From: Lepas anatifera
Lineage: Eukaryota; Arthropoda; Thecostraca; Lepadidae
Assembly (NCBI GenBank): GCA_034440635.1
Contig: JAOTON010001926.1
Coordinates: 38,102-102,101 of the forward strand
Length of the DNA: 64,000 nt
Reading direction: 5' to 3'
The number at the start of each line of letters is the position of its first letter. Position 1 is the first letter of the stretch. A program made the translations under genes and the position numbers. Positions 43,286 through 52,942 of this stretch are shown here, piece after piece. Under the pieces are notes generated by a model, which was not told the origin of the DNA, ran no database searches, and saw only the letters and a program-made list of their open reading frames with translations.

Positions 43286-44065
43286 AAACTACGCTAGTTA
43301 GCGAAAAAGTAAATGGCGTTAAGTAGCACAACCTAAGCTTTAAAGGAAGTGTTCTATGCATTCTTTTGTCGGGTAAAATCTGAGGGCATTGGAAGCCAAA
43401 CAATGTCACAATATGGATATGGTGATATAACTGAAATACAGTTCTTCAGTCCTACTATCTGATGTAGAAGAGATACAATATATATAAGGATTCACTATCT
43501 GAAGCTTTTCTGCAAGCGACGTCGAATGATTAATAATGTGACTATTCTAGGTCAAAGCTAAGATTTGACCTGACCTTGGATCAGGTTAATATCGAATTGG
43601 GTCAGAATGCATATCATTAGAACTGCAGAAACAAGACAACCCCAATGATGCCAAAATATACAATTTAGCTCCGTTCCCAACAAAATTATTGTGTTTAAAC
43701 CATTTTACCGATACTTTTCCAACGGTGTCATCATGACTCATAATTGACCTTAGGTCATCGACTTCAGAAATCCTAAAAAAACTGTGACTCAGTTGGCCCT
43801 TTATGCAATACGAATTTTAGATTGATAAATTAAGCTGTTCCTTGCTTATGTTGTTTTCTTCTTTTTTTGGAGATGATGTCACTTGACCTGCACTGATGTC
43901 CTGACCTGAAATGACCTGAACCGAAAATGTTGACAGGAGTTGTAAAAAGCTTCAGAAAAAACTGTACTGGGTACAGCAGCGCTGCGCGTAGCCGTTTTCA
44001 AGACTTTGCGAAAAACCCAAGGGGTATGGTAACCCAACCCCCGCCCCGGCCATGCACGTACTTGG
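43206..44065. mobile_element. TTAA-type GGTCA-rich MITE nested in copy B
   Basis: Starts TTAAGACGTGCAATGCCAGG, ends GGCCATGCACGTAC; inverse of 24037-24893. Confidence 0.65.
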
Positions 44066-44668
44066 TACGAAGTCGGTCAGGTGCACCAACTGTGAGTACC
44101 GTTAGAGACAAAATTCTGAAGCGCTTCTTTCCAACTCACTTATCCAGCATCTGCAGAGAGATCATTATCATATCACAACCCTCATTACTACACTAAAGAG
44201 AAATGCTGCTTATCTGATGGCCATTTCGTATTACTTTCTGGGTAAGGAAAATACAATAATGCTATATTATTTTTTGCATTAAGTTCATTAATGTATTCCA
44301 AAACTTTGGCCAATCTTTACAGGTACGGTTCGCCTATACTAAGATAAATTTTCAGAGCTGCAACAACGAAATAATTATTCTGCAAATTAACTTAGACCAT
44401 ATCTCTGTTTTCAGTTTATCAGTATAACAGAAGTGTTATACAGTTTCAGCTACAGCTGAACATAAGCCGACAACTATAGTTGTCGGCATAAGCAGGATAC
44501 GGAATAAAACAATTGTTACGCATATTTGCAATGTGCTATCTCATTGCCTATTGTCATGACCGTGGCTGGAGCACCTAAGCTTGAAGTGCATTTGCTAGCC
44601 CGCCGGAATCGACAATAAAATTTCTGAAAGCCTTGGCAATGGTCAAACGATGACAGGCGTGCCGCTTC

Positions 44669-45007
44669 TTACACCGAGAGCTTTTTCGAGGCCGACACTT
44701 CCTCCTGTATCAAAGTATTGTTATTGGAAAATTTTTGGACGTCCGTAGTACATTCCAACATAGACATAGCTAAAATAGACCTTTGTGAAAGTATATCAGT
44801 TCTTTGTCCGTTTCTTACGGCACAATACTTCCCATCAGGAGTCTGCTTTGTTAAGAAATCAAGATATTCATTACAGATGACAATGAAAAAAGTAGTGGCA
44901 TTTCTAGTTTGTTTTGAGCCCCCCTCCCTTCCACACCTACGGTTCATATTGCATAAACCATGCACCTCGAGGAAGGCTAGTGACTCGAATAGTTCGTCAG
45001 CGGGCAC
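44669..45007 (-). CDS. Hypothetical open frame inside element copy B
   Basis: 112 codons on the minus strand starting MPADELFESLAFLEVHGLCN; the C-terminal ~80 residues match the frame at 23168-23428. In copy A a short indel in the G-run separates the N-terminal part. No recognised domain; could be a remnant of the element's transposase. Confidence 0.4.
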   Translation of the reverse strand: MPADELFESLAFLEVHGLCNMNRRCGREGGSKQTRNATTFFIVICNEYLDFLTKQTPDGKYCAVRNGQRTDILSQRSILAMSMLECTTDVQKFSNNNTLIQEEVSASKKLSV

Positions 45008-45184
45008 AAGGACCCGGTGTGAGGTAGAGCTGAGGGTGTAAAATTAATTTTCAAAAAATAAATATCAGGCCAACATGCATAAAATCAAGCAAAATACAAC
45101 ATAGAAAGAGAAAACATGGACGGGGAGTGTAAAACCAGATCACTGAAGGATCATTCTTCGGATTTAAACTATATGACATATTGG

Positions 45185-45395
45185 CATGTTAAGGATTTCG
45201 CGAAATCCCTGAAAAGCATTCAGGTAGTTTGCGAAATCACTGAAGTTTCAGTGAGTTCGCGAAATCCCTAGGAAGTTCGCGAAATCCTGGTCGGCCAGTG
45301 ATTTCGCGAACTCCCCTAGGGATTTCGCCAACTCCCTGGCTGGTCAGTGATTTCGCGAAATCCCTAGGGAGTTCGCGAAATCCCGGATTTCGCCC
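45185..45395. repeat. Palindrome array, right end of copy B
   Basis: TTCGCGAA units as in 22715-22912 in inverse, with some changed to TTTGCGAA and TTCGCCAA. Confidence 0.85.
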
Positions 45396-45407
45396 TTTCC
45401 CTGTAAC

Positions 45408-45408
<1 letters not shown>

Positions 45409-45453
<45 letters not shown>

Positions 45454-45455
45454 AT
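45409..45455. repeat. (TA)n microsatellite between element B and the PLE
   Basis: ATATATAAATATATATATA and so on. Both the palindrome-ended element and the PLE abut this tract. Confidence 0.9.
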
Positions 45456-45475
45456 AAAGGTTCTTCCTATTTCAA

Positions 45476-45865
45476 CTACTGTACAATGTTTAAGGTAAAG
45501 GCCGAGCTAGTATTGTTTAGAACTGGTTTAATTTCATGTATATGAAGTGATTCTAAAATTCTGAGGTCAATGTTAGATGAGCTTCTATTTACTACCGTGA
45601 ATTGATCTAAGGTTATGGGTGTATCACACTCAAAAGAGTGGTCTCTGATTGCCGAAGAATCCAGAGTTGTTAACATTTTTTTAGTTCTTTCTGAAATTCC
45701 CTGGTGTTGCCTAATTCTGGAGATCAAACTACGCTGAGTAGACCCAACGTACGACGCTTGGCAAGAAGCGCAACTGTATTTGTACACTACTCCAGAGAGG
45801 CAATCTTTCGGAATCAAATCTTTAAACCGAAAAAATGAACCAATAGTGAAGCTGTTTTTTAGCAC
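45476..45865 (-). pseudogene. PLE 1 twin: GIY-YIG endonuclease domain
   Basis: Reads LIPKDCLSGVVYKYSCASCQ then ASYVGSTQRSLISRIRQHQG. GVVY and YVG are the paired motifs of the GIY-YIG nuclease, followed by the conserved R. In PLEs this domain nicks the target for primed reverse transcription. It is out of frame with the RT part upstream (the frame breaks between 45899 and 45865). The 3' end is more complete than in the + copy (ends ..NNTSSAFTLNIVQ). Confidence 0.85.
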
Positions 45866-45898
45866 TATCTTTGGGTCCAGAAAGAACTTTGCTAAAAT

Positions 45899-46672
45899 TT
45901 AAGTCAATTCCTTTTGCATGTTCAATGACTGTTTACCGAAATAGGGGAGGACAAAATATTTCACGAGTTTTGGAACACTTAACTTTTGAGGAGGGTTGGC
46001 GTACCGTTTGTCAAGGAAACTCTTTATGGCCGTATTTACCATGTGAAGAGGGAAGCCATTACTGGAGAAAAACTTCTTTAGAAAATTAAGTTCGCAATCA
46101 AAGCTCTTGAAGCTAGAGGTGAGCATGAAGGCACGGAAGATGGCAGACTTAATGATGGACGTTTTTATCACCGAGGGAATAAAACTAAAGAAACTAGTTC
46201 CCAGCCCAGTAAAACTCGGCTTTCTAAAGACAGAGGTCTCGAGATTCTTACCTTTTCTTTCAATTCGGATGTCAAGAAAGGGGATACACCCATCTTTTTC
46301 AACTTCTTTAGTGAACTTCATTTTCGGATGTTGACTATTTAGATAGTCTAGGAATTTATTAGCATGGGTCTCTTTCTGAAATATCACAAACGTATCGTCA
46401 ACATATCTCCTATAATATTTCGGACGGAATTCCGAGGGGCAGTTTTCAAGCCAACGTGCTTCATGGTGACATAAGAATACATTTGCAAAGGACGGACCTA
46501 GGGGTAGTCCCATCCCTACACCATCCTTTTGTTTGAATAGTTGTCTGTTGAAGAGAAAATAGGAGCTTTTGACAGTCATTTCTAAGATTGAGTGGAATAG
46601 TTGTTTGGGTATACCGGACACTTGGGAACAGTTTTTGAACAAATAATTAACAGCTATATCTATAGTTTCATG
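45899..46672 (-). pseudogene. PLE 1 twin: C-terminal half of reverse transcriptase
   Basis: MFKNCSQVSGIPKQLFHSIL..., GMGLPLGPSFANVFLCHHEA, and YYRRYVDDTFVIF with an intact YVDD catalytic motif. It lacks everything before motif A, so it cannot work alone. It continues to MQKELT and a stop, at the same frame break as the + copy. Confidence 0.88.
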
Positions 46673-46679
46673 GTTTCAT

Positions 46680-46707
46680 GGCTGCACCTTTTTAAAAAAG
46701 TGCAGCC
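46680..46707. repeat. Near-perfect 28-bp palindrome in PLE leader
   Basis: GGCTGCACCTTTTTAAAAAA plus GTGCAGCC; one mismatched pair. Lies just inside the junction of the twins. Confidence 0.8.
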
Positions 46708-46821
46708 GCTTCTGTGTGGTGTTTTGTATTTGAACTGTAATCCGTGTGTTTTATGTACTGTGGTATATTTAGGTATGCCTTCGGCATTTATGCCTCCTTG
46801 AACTTAATCTCTACTATTTAC

Positions 46822-46867
46822 TTATTGCTGATGATGTTTCTGTTAAGATACGAAACTGGTCCAATAA
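46822..46867 (+). ncRNA. Candidate hammerhead ribozyme, PLE 1 leader
   Basis: Stem I TTATTG (46822-46827) pairs with CAATAA (46862-46867). CTGATGA follows at 46828-46834, GAAA is at 46852-46855, and the cleavage triplet GTC at 46859-46861. Helix III is the two-pair AC..GT form known from PLE minimal hammerheads. Stem II (GTTTC / GATAC) has one mismatch and an extra U, so it is the weakest part. Predicted cleavage is just before the CAATAA, a few bases before ATG 46868. Confidence 0.72.
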
Positions 46868-48948
46868 ATGTCATTTATAGCAAGTTTATTCCTTCTTCGA
46901 TTTCTGAGCATTGTACATCCTAATAGAAACAAACTCTTCGATATCATTAAACGAGACCATGGACGGAATACACTTCGACAATCATTTGACTACCTCGAGA
47001 TAAACAAGAAGCTTTCAAAATGTGATTTAGACATTCAGTTCTTAACAACATGCAAGACCTACGATATTTTTCCAAAGTTTCTTAGATTCAAATTATATAG
47101 GCGATCACTTCAAAATGAAACTTTCTACAAGTCCTGGCAAACACGGTTTCTAAATGAAGAAATCAAATTCAAGAAAAAAGACAGGTGGAACTTCAGACAA
47201 CACTCAAAAATAAAAGGCAAGTCCTTTACGATTCTTTGTCTTTCCTAAAGTATGTTTGGCTCATAAGTGAGTCCAAGGTTTCGGTCTCAAAATTCACCAA
47301 ATCACTTCAGACTACACATGCTCGTAAACTTGGTCGTTTGGGTATTCATGGTCCCATTCAGCCTTGCAATCCGGAAAAAGTAATCTTCAACCTTTCCTCA
47401 AAGCCTCTACCAAAAAGGATGAAAACATTGCTTGCATTTGGATTGGAGTTTAAGCTACCTGTTTGGAATTTGAAGTTCCACAATTACTTCCTTTGCTTCG
47501 AAAAGCTAGTACAGGCACTCATCGATCTTCCTCTGCCGCCTAGATTTACCTTCCAGGATGTAAAACAGAAGATTCGGACATTATGCTATAAGACTTTCCA
47601 TGGATATAGATCTTCAAATGTGTTTTCATCTGTATTCTCGAAGACTGATGTTAAGCGTCTCAAGGATTTCGCCGCAGATAGCTCACTTGTTGTAACGAAG
47701 CCAGACAAAGGTAGGGGTGTGGTGATTTTAGATAGGGATGACTATGTTAAAAAAGTGTCTGATGTACTGTCTGATGAATCCAAGTTTTGTGTCGTCAATG
47801 AACCTATTAGAAAAGTACTGCGCCAAGTTGAAGACAAAGTAAATCGAATCTTAACCAAGTTAACAAATTCCTCAATCATTTCTGATGAAACTTACAAAAG
47901 CTTACATGTATCAGGCTCCACTCCCGGAATTCTGTATGGCCTCCCCAAGATCCATAAGCCAAGTGTCCCGTTGCGCCCCATTTTTTCAGCCTGTGGAACT
48001 CCTGTAAATAAACTTGCTAAGTACCTAGTCCCTATTTTGGCCCCAATAACTGTAAATGAATTCTCCATAAAGAACAGTTTACAGTTTGTTCAAGATATAC
48101 GTAACATAGAACTCAAACCGGGCATGGTACTTGCCAGCTTCGAGGTCGAAAACTTGTTCACCAATATATCTGTCCATGAAACTATAGATATAGCTGTTAA
48201 TTCTTTGTTCAAAAACTGTTCCCAAGTGTCCGGCATACCCAAACAACTATTCCACTCAATCTTAGAAATGGCTGTCAAAAGCTCCTATTTTCTCTTCAAC
48301 GGACAACTATTCAAACAAAAGGATAGTGTAGGGATGGGACTACCCCTAGGTCCGTCCTTTGCAAATGTATTCTTATGTCACCATGAAGCACGTTGGCTTG
48401 AAAACTGCCCCTCGGAATTCCGTCCAAAATATTATAGGAGATATGTTAACGATACGTTTGTGATATTTCAGAAAGAGACCCATGCTAATAAATTCCTAGA
48501 CTATCTAAATAGTCAACATCCGAAAATGAAGTTCACTAAAGAAGTTGAAAAAGATGGGTGTATCCCCTTTCTTGACATCCGAATTGAAAGAAAAGGTAAG
48601 AATCTCGAGACCTCTGTCTTTAGAAAGCCGAGTTTTACTGGGCTGGGAACTAGTTTCTTTAGTTTTATTCCCTCGGTGATAAAAACGTCCATCATTAAGT
48701 CTGCCATCTTCCGTGCCTTCATGCTCACCTCTAGCTTCAAGAGCTTCGATTGCGAACTTAATTTTCTAAAGAAGTTTTTCTCCAGTAATGGCTTCCCTCT
48801 TCACATGGTAAATACGGCCATAAAGAGTTTCCTTGACAAACGGTACGCCAACCCCTCCTCAAAAGTTAAGTGTTCCAAAACTCGTGAAATATTTTGTCCT
48901 CCCTATTTCGGTAAACAGTCATTGAACATGCAAAAGGAATTGACTTAA
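46868..48948 (+). pseudogene. PLE 1 reverse transcriptase, frameshifted and catalytically altered
   Basis: The N-terminal part 46868-47248 (..LRQSFDYLEINKKLSKCDLD.., FPKFLRFKLYRRSL) is joined by a frameshift near 47185-47230 to the main frame ending 48948. The main frame has VVTKPDKGRGVVILDRDDY, GLPKIHKPSVPLRPIFSACG, motif A region FEVENLFTNISV, GMGLPLGPSFANVF and YYRRYVNDTFVIF. Family members carry D in motif A and YxDD in motif C; here these read E and YVND, so both catalytic acidic positions are changed. A short out-of-frame patch (NPSSKVKCSKTREIFCPPYF versus NPPQKLSVPKLVKYFVLPYF in the twin) shows a compensated pair of indels. Inactive copy. Confidence 0.9.
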
Positions 48949-48970
48949 ATTTTAGCAAAGTTCTTTTCTG

Positions 48971-49354
48971 GACCCAAAGATAGTGCTAAAAAACAGCTTC
49001 ACTATTGGTTCATTTTTTCGGTTTAAAGATTTGATTCCGAAAGATTGCCTCTCTGGAGTAGTGTACAAATACAGTTGCGCTTCTTGCCAATCGTCGTACG
49101 TTGGGTCTACTCAGCGTAGTTTGATCTCCAGAATTAGGCAACACCAGGGAATTTCAGAAAGAACTAAAAAAATGTTAACAACTCCGGATTCTTCGGCAAT
49201 CAGAGACCACTCTTTTGAGTGTGATACACCCATAACCTTAGATCAATTCACGGTAGTAAATAGAAGCTCATCTAACATTGACCTCAGAATTTTAGAATCA
49301 CTTCATATACATGAAATTAAACCAGTTCTAAACAATACTAGCTCGGCCTTTTAC

Positions 49355-49358
<4 letters not shown>
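48971..49358 (+). pseudogene. PLE 1 GIY-YIG endonuclease, + copy
   Basis: LKNSFTIGSFFRFKDLIPKD then CLSGVVYKYSCASCQSSYVG; GIY-YIG motif pair as in the twin. Out of frame with the RT. Past NNTSSAF the frame runs into (TA)n. Compared with the twin about 35 bp are missing between two CCTTTA words, as expected for a microhomology deletion. Confidence 0.85.

Positions 49359-49405
<47 letters not shown>
49359..49405. repeat. (TA)n microsatellite at PLE 3' end
   Basis: About 45 bp of TA repeats following CCTTTA. Translates as alternating Tyr-Ile, which is not protein. Confidence 0.9.
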
Positions 49406-49407
<2 letters not shown>

Positions 49408-49511
49408 TTTATTCATCTTCACACTAGGCAACGCTTCTACAAAATATAGCTGGATCAGTGTAAAATGTGATTATGCATTTGTACAGAGCCTAGTAAAAGT
49501 GAGTACACAAC

Positions 49512-49904
49512 CAGTGACGGACCCAGGGGGGGCAAAAGGGATTAACCCCAAATGGAAAAGATCGGATCAATACTATTTCCCCCCTCCTCCCAAGGCGGTC
49601 GACCATTTTTTGTTCCGGCTCCTATTTAGTTAATAAGCAAGATTTAGGTGCTTCAACTCTCAACTTCAAACAGAACCAGTTAACTTCAGTGTAAACATTG
49701 GGCCTTGGATAGCAAAAACAGCATCTTGCACCGATATATTTCACCCCTTGACGTTTTTTTGTTTTGCTTTTCGCCTTGTGTACCCCGAAAATCTACCGAT
49801 CAAGTTTTATTGTGGGAATTTTTTTTCAACGGATGACGTTTTTTCGCTTTCCGACTTAGCTTGCCCCCCTCACCCCCCCAAGCGACCGATTAGATCCGCC
49901 GTTG
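49512..49904. mobile_element. MITE family A, copy 3
   Basis: Starts CAGTGACGGACCCAGGGG, ends GATTAGATCCGCCGTTG. Interior CTTCAACTCTCAACTTCAAA and TTGGGCCTTGGATAGCAAAA match family A. Confidence 0.75.
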
Positions 49905-52395
49905 TATGCAACCCTTCTCGGCCTGACCGCGGACGGCGACCCATATACGGTGTCTTAACCGAATGTGTTTGGGACGTCGCGGGAAAAAGTCGCGAATACT
50001 TTGAAAATTGACTATGGCCATAAAGAAACATTTTCATAGCTGGTTCTCGGAATTTTTGGCTGTGCCATTCGAGGTCATTGACCTATGACGTTGCAATATG
50101 ATATTTGTCTCGTAATGTGCACTGTAACTAACACTGTGGCCACCAACTGGTGGAAACTTTTGACCTTGACCTTAACATAAGGCAACCTTAAATATGACGT
50201 CATAACATAATATACATCATCCTGGGTCACTTCATCTGACCAGTAGCAATGGAGTCAATGACTTTGACCTATGACCTTCTACCTTAATCGTGAACTTCAT
50301 GTAAAGTGACACTTATATGTAATTCCGGTCATATAATCCCGATCATGTGACGTTATGCCGTCAACACTCGGTCTACAATGCAGATGAACTAATGCGACCG
50401 TGTGATCGTGGTGGACTCAAAATATAGGCCTAGCATTGGAAACCTCTAGATCAAAACTGTTGTACCTATTTTCAGATTGTTTTCGCCAATCGACGCATTC
50501 GTTGATTCTCCCAAGTATGGTCAGGTAGTGTATACCTGCCGCCGACATAATTTTGATCATTTTTGGAAAATAGAGGGATGGGATGAGGCACCTTCGTTTC
50601 GTGAAGCTTCTAATGAGGTGCTGCCCGAATATATAATTAATCAGAATTTGCTCAATTTTGCATTCAAGTTTCGAGGAGACAGGCTGAATAACATGCTACC
50701 AGCTTGAAATGGACGAATCATTGCTTTAGCACACGAAAAATAATGGCACATACTACAACGCTTTTTGATGTACCAGTACTTAATTATGGTGGTGCATTGC
50801 GGCACAGATGCGCCTGCAAAGCTATGACGCTCTGAATGACGACTACACAGGTTTCCCTTTGCCCGATCTTCAAGACAAAAATTGACGATGACTTCTTTAG
50901 GAGACATACATGCCTCTCTTTGGCATTCGCGAGCTGACCTGGCCTTTAGATGATTGAAATATTCCAGCTTAAGCATGCTCATTGATCGAGGTTATTGGTG
51001 CCTGAATGATTTACAATTAGCGTAAGACACGTTTGGCAGCAGCCATTTGTAAACAGATCTGGGGTTTATTATCCCTGAAGCTGAGGAAGCAGCGGGCTGC
51101 TGTTTCTGCTTCTCATCTCCGCTGGTTTTAACCTTGGCTTGAATGCTGTTCAGGGGCGGTTCCAGCGCCGTAGGTCGGTAGGTAACGCCCGATTGGTTGT
51201 CCTGATGGCTAATCGTGATCTTCTTGAACGCTGGGTGTTCACGAACCACGTTCTTTAGATACTCCAGTGATCTGATGGTTTCTTGTGAGACCGCTGTGCT
51301 CCAGGCGGATTCCCAACCGCCCGACGTCAGTCGATGCAGCAGCTAATCTCTTTTTGTCCCTTTTTACCTCGCGCGCGATGTATGTATGTACATACATCAC
51401 GAAATTATTGTATCGCGTGAGGCGGTCGGACATGCAGGTGTTTTCAATACGTACCATGACACATGCTGATGTTAGCCTCACGGACTGTTTTCCAGTTTCC
51501 CCCAAAAGCTCAGCTCTCTCGAAACGTGACTAACCTGTTTGCAGTTGCGTTGGCACGAGAGGAAATATTGTCCAGTCCATGGCCGTTCAACATACACGGT
51601 GCCAGAGATGACTTTTTGGGGATAATCTGGAAGACTGGGTTATTTTATTAGCTGCTATTAGCTGCTATTTTATTTTGGACTCAACTTCCACATTTTTAGA
51701 GCACCAAATCCAGTGTAGTCTTAAAACCCCACTCCTCGCGGTGGTGGATATGCGTTTGCTTTGGCTGCCAAGCGCGCTTCTAGTGACAAGGCAGGTAGGA
51801 GCTAAGGGCAACACTGCATTTTATGCTCTGTAATGATGGAACTTCATTCCAGAAGAAAACAATACATATTTGTGCTGTAGCCCAATTTTCCAACTTGCCC
51901 CAAAAAGTCAGTCCCGTGCGACGTCCATGCTGGCCGACATCTTCCGTGCGTGAGAATCGCCGTCAAAGCCATTCCTTGTAAACAGGAATAGCTCTGTAAT
52001 ATAACGGGCCTCCGTTTGTTTGTAAGCTTGCCCGCGCGGTGCAGTTGGCCAATGTCTGTTAGAAATATCTCCGCACCGATCAGTCGCCTAGTTTACATCA
52101 GCAGGTCCAGTATGCTCTCCTCGCTTGTTTCTGGCACTAGCACTATCACAATCAATTTGTTTATTTTTCACTGTATTGTCCCAGTTCCTTCATCCTGAGA
52201 AATGATTAGTGAAGAATGTCCTGAATTTGTTCTTGCTCGTATTTCCTCTCCTCTTGTTTTCCTCGAGCTTTTATCGCAGCCGGAATGATGAGCTGGTCCC
52301 GGATGAATGCTCTCACTGTCTAGGATATTAGGTTTTGCATTAGGGACGGATACAGGTATTCCATGGCTTTGGGGCTCGCCACAAGGCTAGCTTTT
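49905..52395. other. No gene supported; unassigned 2.5 kb
   Basis: 50040-50400 is rich in TGACCT and has AACACTCGGTCTACAATG, repeated at about 55180 (CACTCGGTCTACAAGG). Open frames at 50477-50707 (+), 50641-50982 (-), 50992-51249 (-) and 51239-51505 (-) have no motif I recognise. The neighbouring minus frames might be remnants of one old coding repeat. TGTATGTATGTACATACATCA at 51379 is a short palindrome. Confidence 0.35.
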
Positions 52396-52778
52396 CCAGT
52401 GGCGGATCTAGGGGAGGGGGAAGGCATCTGCCCCCAAATGGAAAAGCTGGGGGAAAACCTATGTTTTGCCCCCCCCAGCTGTCCACCTCCTTTTGCCCAG
52501 ACTCCTTTTTAGTTTATAAGCAAGGTTTTCTTGCGACAACTCTCAACGTCAAGCAGAACCAGTCAACTTCAGCTTAAATATTGGGCCTTGGATAGCAAAA
52601 ACGAGCATACTTTGGTCACATTTTTTCACCGCGCGACGCTTTTCTTGCTTTTCGCCTCATGGACTTACCTGCAAAACCAATCGTCGAGACAAATCGTGGC
52701 ATACTCTCACCGCACGACCTTTTTCATGCTTACCGACTTTGGCTTGCCCCCAAACCTACCGGCTAGATCCACCACTGG
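52396..52778. mobile_element. MITE family A, copy 4
   Basis: Starts CCAGTGGCGGATCTAGGGGA, ends GCTAGATCCACCACTGG, the best-preserved terminal inverted repeat in the family. The interior carries CAACTCTCAACGTCAAGCAG and TTGGGCCTTGGATAGCAAAA. Confidence 0.8.
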
Positions 52779-52796
52779 CCCATTCATTGGCTGATA

Positions 52797-52940
52797 CAAG
52801 AGGTGGCTAGGGGGCTGAGGCCCCCTCCCGAAATTTCTGAGTGCCCATAGTAGTCACATAGTAAGAGGTTATTCGACAAAAGTTGGGTTAGGGTTGGGCC
52901 GCCTAGCCCCCTCCCCCCTGAAAGTCTGGACCCATCACTG
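52797..52940. mobile_element. MITE family D, copy 2
   Basis: AAGAGGTGGCTAGGGGGCTG at left and AGTCTGGACCCATCACTG at right; CTGAGTGCCCATAGTAGTCA matches copy 1 at 10376. Confidence 0.55.
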
Positions 52941-52942
52941 AG

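Larger units (their letters stand above)
41777..45408. mobile_element. 3.6-kb palindrome-ended DNA element, copy B (inverted relative to copy A)
   Basis: TGTTACAGGG at 41777 and CCCTGTAACA at 45399-45408, inserted in (TA)n so the target duplication is not separable. The interior is the reverse complement of 22694-26317 with scattered substitutions and small indels, including both nested MITEs and both open frames. Three palindrome units near the left end have decayed from TTCGCGAA to TTCATGAA. Confidence 0.85.
45456..49358. mobile_element. Penelope-like element 1 with 5'-truncated inverted twin
   Basis: A + strand copy (46674-49358: leader with ribozyme, RT, GIY-YIG) is preceded by an inverted copy (46673 down to 45456) that stops within the RT. 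The inner junction is at about 46673 (TTTCATGG|TTTCATGG microhomology). Both outer ends run into (TA)n. A 5' inverted partial copy and preference for simple repeats are well known for PLEs. Copies differ at scattered bases only. Confidence 0.9.

Noticed and set aside
45421..49420. Tyr-Ile repeat proteins encoded by the TA tracts
   Set aside because: Pure (TA)n microsatellite read in frame.
50992..51505. Two adjacent minus-strand frames as one spliced or frameshifted gene
   Set aside because: No motif, no clear splice sites and no second copy visible in the window; left as unassigned.
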